From the IMG/VR virus record IMGVR_UViG_3300030060_004001, positions 16,886 through 45,560 of that record: DNA of 28,675 nt; one strand, written 5' to 3'. A program made the translations under genes and the position numbers. Origin of the DNA: a virus. The notes beneath the pieces were generated by a model. That model had not been told where the DNA came from, searched no databases, and saw nothing but the letters and a program-made list of their open reading frames with translations. Positions within the stretch are counted from its first letter, which is position 1; every line of letters starts with the position of its first letter. Positions 22,746-28,675 of this stretch are shown here, one piece after another.

Positions 22746-24167
22746 TTACTTAAATAACAAGAAGTTATTTGCACCCATAGTACAAAGTGCTCTTTCAGAT
22801 AAGAAGTTAACAGTCATAACATCTTTATCGCTAGTAGCAGCACCACCAGCAGATCCAGTTATCCAAGACTTATATCTTCTATCTTCAGTTTCTGACGCTC
22901 TATATCTTACGTGTAAGAATGGTCTTTTAGCATTTCTACCTAATACTTGATCGTAAACATTAGTTGAACCAGCAGGTACTAATACACCTTCAACAGCTCC
23001 ACCAACTAAACCACCTCGCATAGTAGGATCGTTTAGATATTTCCAATCTGATTTGTAGAAATCATAACCTCTTCGGAATCCAGTGAATCCTAGGTTAAGT
23101 GCCATTTCTTCGTCATTGTCAAACAATCCGTAAGAAGTACCACCTGCACCGTAAGAGTTCTGAGCAGCTAACATATCATCAATAGCAAATGAAGTAGATC
23201 TATTTAAGAAAAGTACATTCTCTTCAATAGCTCCTTGCTTATCTAATCTTTCAACGATATCGTCAAAATCAGCTAATGCAGCTAAAGCTCCAGTCCAAAC
23301 GTTTCCTCTTTGCTCTATAGCGTGGAAAAGACCTTCTGAACCTTTGAAAGAATCTCCAATAGCTCCTGATGCAGCTTGAGCTGGTACAGCTTCGATCATT
23401 GCTGATTCTAAATAATCATCAAATCTCATTCTTGTTTCGTGCTCTGCTTTTAAATACCAAAGGTATCCATCAGCACCATCTTCAGTAGATACTTCGATCC
23501 ACCCGATTTGTGCCATATCAGATCCATTTACTTCATAAGTATCTTTTAAGATAATAGGATTGTTTTCTAAAATAGTGTCAAATGGCTCAAGAGATCCTGA
23601 CATTCCATTTTGACCTTTTTTAAATTCAGATCCATAAATCCAAACAGTTACTTTTTCATTTGCATCAACTCCAGTACCAACACCAGTATATCCACCACCT
23701 TCGTAAAACTTAACAGTGAAAGTAGTAGCGGTAACTGCAGTTACGATACCTTTGTTAGAAATACCAGCGAAACCTGTGTTACCAGAAATCATAACTGTGT
23801 TTCCTATTCTAATAGCAATATTAGAAGCATCAGCAGGATTATAAACCTGGTTAGCAGGAATCAAAACATCAGCTACAGTAAAAGTAGCAGTGTCGTCAGC
23901 AGCAGCAGCTGGTGTAGATACGCTTGTATATTTAATATGCAATCTTCCTTGCTCTGCCCATTTGATAAGGTCAGAGTTAGAAGGCATTTCAGCTCCCGTC
24001 ATTCGAAGGAAGCCGCTTATTGTTCTATTCCCATATCTTTCAAACTCCTTTTCATAAGTATCAGGAAGATATTGGTTTAAGAAATTAAAATTGGCTAAGT
24101 AGTTAGTAGCACTAGGTACTTTAGTAGCACTAGGCTGTAACGCAAAGCCAGGTACATTTAAACTCAT
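22746..24167 (-). CDS. Major capsid protein
   Basis: This 473-aa protein has the N-terminal signature of the capsid family in marine Bacteroidota podoviruses and crAss-like relatives: NQYLPDTYEKEFERYGNRT followed by SGFLRMTGAEMP and IKWAEQGRLHIKY (residues ~31-80). This corresponds to the N-arm and first part of an HK97-like fold. Residues ~115-155 hold a beta-rich insert (IRIGNTVMISG...GIVTAVTATTFTVKF) similar to modules in two other proteins here. The C-terminal half (FRRGYDFYKSDWKYLND, then RPFLHVRYRASETEDRRYKSWITG) is typical. The gene lies between a scaffold-like protein (gap 12 nt) and a strong terminator, the usual setting for high expression. No Shine-Dalgarno precedes the ATG. The leader is A-rich, as in Bacteroidota. 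Confidence 0.88.
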   Translation of the reverse strand: MSLNVPGFALQPSATKVPSATNYLANFNFLNQYLPDTYEKEFERYGNRTISGFLRMTGAEMPSNSDLIKWAEQGRLHIKYTSVSTPAAAADDTATFTVADVLIPANQVYNPADASNIAIRIGNTVMISGNTGFAGISNKGIVTAVTATTFTVKFYEGGGYTGVGTGVDANEKVTVWIYGSEFKKGQNGMSGSLEPFDTILENNPIILKDTYEVNGSDMAQIGWIEVSTEDGADGYLWYLKAEHETRMRFDDYLESAMIEAVPAQAASGAIGDSFKGSEGLFHAIEQRGNVWTGALAALADFDDIVERLDKQGAIEENVLFLNRSTSFAIDDMLAAQNSYGAGGTSYGLFDNDEEMALNLGFTGFRRGYDFYKSDWKYLNDPTMRGGLVGGAVEGVLVPAGSTNVYDQVLGRNAKRPFLHVRYRASETEDRRYKSWITGSAGGAATSDKDVMTVNFLSERALCTMGANNFLLFK

Positions 24168-24179
24168 TTTTTTATGTTT

Positions 24180-25253
24180 TTATTTTCGGTTTGACTTTAT
24201 TACTAAACCTCGCCTTGAGGTCGGAGTCACCGCTTTAATTTTGAGCCCTTGTTTTACTGTGGTTTCTGGAGCAGATCTCATCTTCAAATCAATGTTTTTC
24301 ATTTTTTTATTTTGATTATCTAATGCTTCACTTTTTCCTGCATCATAGAAAAACTTTGCAAACTTATCAGGGTTCATAGCTAAAGCTAATGACCGGTGAT
24401 ATCCATTCACATCAGAAAGCTCTCCTTGATCATTAGTAAATTTGTTTAAAAAATTACCAATATCAGATTGAGATTTCATTAGTTCATTTCTATCTCCTGG
24501 AGTAAAAACATAATCCTTGTCTTCAATTTTGAACTTAAAACCTTTAAACTCTTCTCCGAAAAGATTGGTTGTTTTGTCTTTAAAAGTTTCTGATCTTTTT
24601 TTAAGTAATTCAGAATTTTTTAAATTCTCCTCTTTATATTCTAAAAAAGCTTTGTAGTCATCTGAAGATTTAAAAGAAGTTTCTTCTGTTGACTCAACAG
24701 GAGATTTATACTTACTTTTTTGGTCTTCAAAATACTTCAATGCTTTTGAAAGCTCTTTTTTCTTTTCAATGCCTTTTTGTTTTATAGCATATTCTGAATC
24801 AACATTTTCATCAGCTCTAAATTTAGAATCAATTAAAAACTTAATTTCTTCGTTATCTAATTCTGGCTCTTGTTCAGCATAATATTTAAATAAAACACTT
24901 TCTGGATCTTCCTGAGAGTAATCTTTATTTAAAGCCATAAAATCATCGTATCCTCTACCGGTTTCTTTTTTATAGTCTAAATAAGCTTTTATGTCTCCAG
25001 GCAATTCTTCATTGTTGTTTTTTTGATCCATAAGGTCATTTAAAGAATTAATCTCTTTATCGTACCTTTCTTTAATAAATGAAAGAACTTGTTCTTCTGC
25101 CAATTCAGGAGTAGTGTTTTCTACTACTACTTCCTCTTTTGGTTCTTCTATTTTTTCTTCTACCTGTTCTTCGTGTTTTTGAAGTAACTCTTCTTCCACT
25201 TGTTGAACAGATTTTTGTGGAACATCCTCCACGGCTTTTACTTTAATTTCCAT
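24180..25253 (-). CDS. Scaffold-like protein (capsid assembly)
   Basis: This 357-aa protein is strongly charged and mostly helical. It has an acidic Glu/Val-rich N-terminal region (residues ~15-60: QQVEEELLQKHEEQVEEKI), a central helical region with many Lys and Glu, and a basic C-terminus (residues ~330-357: LKIKAVTPTSRRGLVIKSNRK). Acidic helical body with a basic C-terminal tail is the arrangement of phage scaffolding proteins, whose C-terminus contacts the capsid N-arm. It lies directly upstream of the capsid gene and downstream of the portal. No protease motif is visible. A promoter-like TTAACTTTG box is 17 nt upstream, so it may be expressed with the capsid as a separate unit from terminase and portal. 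The role is inferred from composition and position. Confidence 0.7.
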   Translation of the reverse strand: MEIKVKAVEDVPQKSVQQVEEELLQKHEEQVEEKIEEPKEEVVVENTTPELAEEQVLSFIKERYDKEINSLNDLMDQKNNNEELPGDIKAYLDYKKETGRGYDDFMALNKDYSQEDPESVLFKYYAEQEPELDNEEIKFLIDSKFRADENVDSEYAIKQKGIEKKKELSKALKYFEDQKSKYKSPVESTEETSFKSSDDYKAFLEYKEENLKNSELLKKRSETFKDKTTNLFGEEFKGFKFKIEDKDYVFTPGDRNELMKSQSDIGNFLNKFTNDQGELSDVNGYHRSLALAMNPDKFAKFFYDAGKSEALDNQNKKMKNIDLKMRSAPETTVKQGLKIKAVTPTSRRGLVIKSNRK

Positions 25254-25270
25254 TTAATTTAATTTTTTTA

Positions 25271-25278
25271 CAAAGTTA
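25271..25278 (-). promoter_or_regulatory. Candidate Bacteroidota -7 promoter element (TAACTTTG)
   Basis: The minus-strand box TTAACTTTG lies in the 42-nt gap between portal and scaffold genes, 17 nt before the scaffold ATG. It matches TAnnTTTG. A TTTG further upstream is about 28 nt away, longer than the usual -33 spacing. Confidence 0.5.
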
Positions 25279-25295
25279 ATAAATATTTTATTATC

Positions 25296-27740
25296 TTATC
25301 GCGGTTCAAACTCAGCAAAATCAAAACCATCTAATGTATCTTCATTAGACTCAAAGTTAATAGGAGCTGAATTATCTTTACGTTGTTGTATTAATTTTGA
25401 TTGTTGGGTGTTTTGTTGGCTAATTCTTTTTGATTTACCTTCTTCTCTTTCTTTTTCTCTTTTATCTATAGCTTGTTCTTCAACGCCTTTTAATTGCATT
25501 TGCAAATTAAATTCGTGATCCATAAGCTGTTTTTTAAGGTCCGCTTCATTTTTAAGTTTTTCAATTTCAAATGCGGCTTCAGCTTGTTTTTCTTGCATTT
25601 TGATTTGCCCTTCCATCTGCATTTTTTGTTGCGCAGTTTCTGCTGCCATTTGTTGAGACTGAAACTGTGTTTGTGCTTGCATTTGTTGCTCTCTAGCTTT
25701 TTGCTCTTGTTCTCGTTGTTGCTTTTTCTTTCTTTTTAATTTAAGAAGTTGATTAGCAACTTTAATATTTTTAACTTCTCTTACATCAATAGCATCCTCT
25801 AAACTAATATCTCCTTTAGATAATGCCATTTGAATATTTGCTTCTAATTGAGTTTTTTGTTCTTCATCTGGAGCTATTTCTATAAATATTCCAAAATCAA
25901 ATAAATACAAATCTTTTATATCATTCAGACGAGATACATTGTATTTACCTATTTGGTTAATAAACTCTTCTGTAAACTCTGAATACTCTAATATATCGGA
26001 TATTCTCATTGATATATTTTCAACCATTGTTTTTGTCATATAAAGAGTAGCATCTAAAATATGTCTAGTAGCTGTATTAGAATTTAAAGCAGCCAACTTT
26101 TGTAAACCAACCAGTGAGTTTGGATCTGGAGTAGTGCCGTCTCTCGCTTCATTTAATCCCGTTACGGTTCTAATCATATTTAAATAATGATTGTAGTTCT
26201 GGATTAAAGCCGCCATCTTTCGTTCACCAGTATTACCTGTAAGTGGTTGAATAGGGACTCTAGCATTATTAAACTCTCCATCTTGCGTATAGCTTCTACC
26301 AACTACACTACCAGTTTGAAAATATAACCTAAGCGCATCCTCTGGATTATAGGCTTGACCTGTTCCTAAATCAACTTCGTTTAATCCATCTGCATCAATA
26401 AACACCCCATCTGGAACCATTTTAGCTACAACTTGTTGCAGTTTTAAATGAGTTATTTGTATTTGATCTGCAAAAGGAATCATTCTTCTAACTAAAGATT
26501 CTATATTCCCTTTGTACATTCTTGGAGCACAAGCAACAAAAGATGGTCTAGCGTGTTGTGAAGCAGACTTTGGTCTAACCATATTTTTAGCCAACTCCCA
26601 TTTTAACATAATATTAGAACCCATCACCATTATCCCTTCATACCAAACTTCAATCTTTTTTTCTACTCTTTCAAAATTTCCCTCATCCATCATTTCTTCT
26701 GGAGGATTAAAATCTTCTTGCTTTTCTATTATTTTATATTGACCATTTTCGAATTTCTTTTTCTTATATACAAACTTTTTAAATGTTTTGTAATTAAAAT
26801 AAAGAAGTGTAGCAGTGTTTTTCTGAAATAAAGTATTGTCATAAAATCTATTGAGGTTATAATAGTCATACCATAACTGACTGTGTTTAGCAATAGTTTC
26901 AAGTTCGTCATTTGTTAGAGATGGATCTATTTTTAATAATTCAGCAATAGGAACTGTTTTTACTTCTCCCCAATAAAAACAATCTTTAAAATAAGGATCT
27001 TCAGTGTAGCTGTACACTACATTGGCAGGGTCTACATAATCAATTGTTATTCCCTCTCCGGGTAAAAACTGTTGTTTCATAACTCCAATACCCAACACTG
27101 TCATATCGTAATTTACTCTTTTCTTTATGTCTAGGTAATGGTTTTCTTCTAGTATAGTATTTATGGCTTCTTCTTCTGCTATTTCAATGGATGGTTTATA
27201 ATTAAGTTGCATATGAAGTTCCATCTCTGTGTCGTTTTCAGGCAAGTCTTCCACACCACTTAACGATAATCCTACTCCGAAGTTTTTTTGTATTTCATCA
27301 AAAATAGGCTTGTTCAACATATCATATTCTACTTCCCTCTGATACTGACTTCTCATATCCATAGAAAGTGCGTCTTGAGCATATGCTTTAACAGCAAACA
27401 ACCTGTCTGACATTCCGTTGACGACAATGTCTACAAACTTAGGTAAAACCGGAATGGGTGTCCAATCTAAATTTAAATAAGATAAATCACCATCAACTGC
27501 TAATTCATTTTTATATTTAGCAACTGATTGTTCTCCTCTTGCGTAAAGACGTAATTGTAAAAATTTATTATATTGGTCATAAAAACGACAAGAGTAAACT
27601 CCTGCTCCTCCATTTCTAAACCATTCATATTGTATGGCTTGACCTATTTTTAAACCATATTCTTGCGTTTCTTTTTCTGCGTCTGAAGCAAATTGATTAG
27701 GAAAACTTGTAGACTGTACTTGTATTTCAATGTTTTTCAT
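25296..27740 (-). CDS. Portal protein
   Basis: This 814-aa protein follows terminase with a TAATG overlap and precedes the scaffold and capsid genes, the portal position in tailed phages. The N-terminal 600 residues contain typical portal blocks: YNKFLQLRLYARGEQS, then DWTPIPVLPKFVDIVVNGMSDRL, VDPANVVYSY, and RTVTGLNEARDGTTPDPNS. The last ~140 residues (from ~672) are a long Gln/Glu/Lys-rich coiled-coil-like tract (QQREQEQKAREQQMQ) ending in an acidic tail (SNEDTLDGFDFAEFEPR). A long C-terminal helical extension could be a portal barrel like that of P22 or crAss-like phages. It forms the dodecameric DNA channel at one capsid vertex. Its length is large compared with HK97-type portals but normal for podoviruses of this kind. 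Confidence 0.88.
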   Translation of the reverse strand: MKNIEIQVQSTSFPNQFASDAEKETQEYGLKIGQAIQYEWFRNGGAGVYSCRFYDQYNKFLQLRLYARGEQSVAKYKNELAVDGDLSYLNLDWTPIPVLPKFVDIVVNGMSDRLFAVKAYAQDALSMDMRSQYQREVEYDMLNKPIFDEIQKNFGVGLSLSGVEDLPENDTEMELHMQLNYKPSIEIAEEEAINTILEENHYLDIKKRVNYDMTVLGIGVMKQQFLPGEGITIDYVDPANVVYSYTEDPYFKDCFYWGEVKTVPIAELLKIDPSLTNDELETIAKHSQLWYDYYNLNRFYDNTLFQKNTATLLYFNYKTFKKFVYKKKKFENGQYKIIEKQEDFNPPEEMMDEGNFERVEKKIEVWYEGIMVMGSNIMLKWELAKNMVRPKSASQHARPSFVACAPRMYKGNIESLVRRMIPFADQIQITHLKLQQVVAKMVPDGVFIDADGLNEVDLGTGQAYNPEDALRLYFQTGSVVGRSYTQDGEFNNARVPIQPLTGNTGERKMAALIQNYNHYLNMIRTVTGLNEARDGTTPDPNSLVGLQKLAALNSNTATRHILDATLYMTKTMVENISMRISDILEYSEFTEEFINQIGKYNVSRLNDIKDLYLFDFGIFIEIAPDEEQKTQLEANIQMALSKGDISLEDAIDVREVKNIKVANQLLKLKRKKKQQREQEQKAREQQMQAQTQFQSQQMAAETAQQKMQMEGQIKMQEKQAEAAFEIEKLKNEADLKKQLMDHEFNLQMQLKGVEEQAIDKREKEREEGKSKRISQQNTQQSKLIQQRKDNSAPINFESNEDTLDGFDFAEFEPR

Positions 27741-28675
27741 TATCTTATTAATTCACTTAAATTTCCTTTATTTGTGTATCTTGCAAAGTTAATGCTTATT
27801 TTTGACTCTTTCACCACCGGCTGATACAGATGTTTTTGATTAGCCATTATAGCTAATCCTGAGCTAATTGTAGCATCAAACTTAGTTCTTTTATTTATAT
27901 CAAATCGAGCCCAATCTTCAAGGGTTCTTGTAAAGTACATAGAACCAATACAATCAGATTCTCGATGTATTCCTTCCAAATCGAAACCTACATATTTTTC
28001 AATATAAGCTTCAATGGCGGCTGCGTGAGCTTGCTTTACATCTTCACTAGTATTTGGAATACCGCCTAATTCTTTTTCCGACACGGAGAGTTTTGTATAT
28101 CTTTTATCTGGTCTATTCATACAATATCCTCTGTAGCCTCTGTTTTTAAAATGATATAATAACCTAGGCTTGTTGTTTTCTACGAGTATAGGCATACCAT
28201 AAAAAACGCAAGCCATTAAAACTTCTTCAAAAAATATCTCTGCTGTTTGAGGTCTAGCTACGTATTCTAAAAAAAATTCATTAGTAGGTGCTTCATCCAT
28301 ATGGTACTTCGTCATTCCGTGTAAAGCACCGTTAGATCCACCTCCTCCTACTGTTCCAGAGATATCATAACTGTCACAACCAAAAGCGCCTAAGTGCTCA
28401 TTACCAGGAAAATACCTTCCGTTACGACTTTCTTTTTTATTTCTTAAATTATTTTTAGGAACCCAACTTACTAAAAATCTACCTTTTGGATCGGGTGACC
28501 AAATTACTTTGGTGTCTTTAACTCCGTTCTGCCAATGAAAAGACCCTCTCGTTAAAAAATGTTCTTTAATTAAAGAATCATTATAATCTATTTGTTGATA
28601 TATTTTCGTTAAATTGAAAAGAGATTGTTTGCTTTCGTCTCTAAATGCGTGGGATTCAGTTCTAGGAAACTGACG
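27740..28675 (-). CDS. terL: Terminase large subunit, C-terminal part (5' truncated by the window)
   Basis: The frame is open from the right edge (28675) to the stop at 27740, giving 311 residues without the N-terminal ATPase domain. ATG 28315 is only an internal methionine, because the frame continues upstream with conserved sequence. It begins RQFPRTESHAFRDES, the QxPRTxxEAF block that follows terminase ATPase motifs. The RNase H-like nuclease domain then shows its three acidic positions: the Asp of GCD (codon at 28373-28375), the Glu of VENN (28178-28180) and the Asp of FDAT (27875-27877). The protein cuts concatemeric phage DNA and drives it into the capsid through the portal. It overlaps the portal gene as TAATG. 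The C-terminus carries a candidate promoter box. Confidence 0.88.
   Translation of the reverse strand, partial: RQFPRTESHAFRDESKQSLFNLTKIYQQIDYNDSLIKEHFLTRGSFHWQNGVKDTKVIWSPDPKGRFLVSWVPKNNLRNKKESRNGRYFPGNEHLGAFGCDSYDISGTVGGGGSNGALHGMTKYHMDEAPTNEFFLEYVARPQTAEIFFEEVLMACVFYGMPILVENNKPRLLYHFKNRGYRGYCMNRPDKRYTKLSVSEKELGGIPNTSEDVKQAHAAAIEAYIEKYVGFDLEGIHRESDCIGSMYFTRTLEDWARFDINKRTKFDATISSGLAIMANQKHLYQPVVKESKISINFARYTNKGNLSELIR
27784..27791 (-). promoter_or_regulatory. Weak candidate -7 element (TAACTTTG) inside terL
   Basis: The minus-strand box TTAACTTTG lies inside the last codons of terL, 43 nt before the portal ATG. It matches the intergenic boxes, but similar matches also occur by chance inside AT-rich genes (for example at 17225-17232), so it is only tentative. 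Confidence 0.25.

Noticed and set aside
22685-22774. Extended N-terminus of the 244-aa protein (30 extra residues from ATG 22774)
   Set aside because: It overlaps the capsid gene end and runs through the capsid terminator hairpin, and its Cys/Pro/Gly-rich translation is unlike the rest. The internal ATG at 22684 is the better start.
23610-24080. 156-codon open frame on the + strand, antisense to the capsid gene
   Set aside because: It lies wholly inside the well-supported capsid gene, its translation is Ser/Asn-rich low-complexity antisense sequence, and it has no start signals. It is a shadow frame.
25494-25739. Hydrophobic Leu/Phe-rich + strand frame of 81 codons resembling a membrane protein
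   Set aside because: It is the antisense image of the Gln/Lys/Glu-rich coiled-coil coding of the portal C-terminus, which naturally reads as Leu/Phe on the other strand.
28313-28315. ATG 28315 as the start of a separate 191-aa gene
   Set aside because: The frame stays open to the window edge and encodes the first nuclease-site Asp and the QFPRT block of terminase, so the start is artificial.
1-28675. tRNA genes, CRISPR arrays, integrase, insertion sequences and attachment sites
   Set aside because: I looked for cloverleaf-like sequence in the gaps, spaced repeats, recombinase motifs and terminal inverted repeats and saw none. The gaps are too short for most of these.

Overview
The window is a contiguous piece of a tailed bacteriophage genome, most likely a podovirus-like phage of a marine or aquatic Bacteroidota (flavobacterial) host. 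The DNA is AT-rich and genes are packed tightly, with many TAATG or ATGA stop/start overlaps. Most start codons lack a Shine-Dalgarno sequence and follow an A/T-rich leader, as in Bacteroidota. Several intergenic gaps carry TTAnnTTTG, which matches the Bacteroidota -7 promoter element. The order terminase - portal - scaffold - capsid - adaptors - very large tail protein - giant internal proteins resembles the crAss-like and related podoviruses of Bacteroidota. That affiliation is inferred from gene order and remembered motifs, not from a search.

Left block (1-3680, + strand) is a DNA-metabolism cluster of small overlapping genes. It holds the 3' end of an unknown gene, a compact SNF2-type helicase, a 48-aa orphan, a possible PD-(D/E)XK protein, a 49-aa GTG-start gene with a rare strong Shine-Dalgarno, a VRR-NUC nuclease, an unknown protein, a free-standing DnaA domain IV with a C-terminal coiled coil, two small unknowns and an HNH endonuclease. 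A perfect DnaA box lies just upstream of the DnaA-like gene.

Right block (3684-28675, - strand, transcribed right to left) is the virion module. In transcription order: terL (5' end outside the window), portal, scaffold-like protein, major capsid protein, a 244-aa unknown, two paralogous small proteins of 99 and 168 aa, two head-tail adaptor or ring proteins, a 1621-aa tail-hub (muzzle/stabilization-like) protein, a 266-aa tail partner, and three presumed ejection proteins of 218, 650 and 2415 aa. Three intrinsic terminators and several TTAnnTTTG boxes divide the capsid-to-adaptor part into short transcription units. Two of the terminators are followed directly by a promoter-like box.

The two blocks converge at 3680/3684 with a 3-nt gap and no visible terminator. 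I saw no tRNA, rRNA, CRISPR array, insertion sequence, integrase or attachment site. No gene-free stretch exceeds 300 bases; the largest gap, 21815-21949, holds a terminator and two promoter-like boxes. The points most worth a second look are the terminator-promoter junctions, the 99/168-aa paralogue pair with its inserted beta-type domain (also echoed in the capsid protein and the 266-aa tail protein), and the stand-alone DnaA domain IV.
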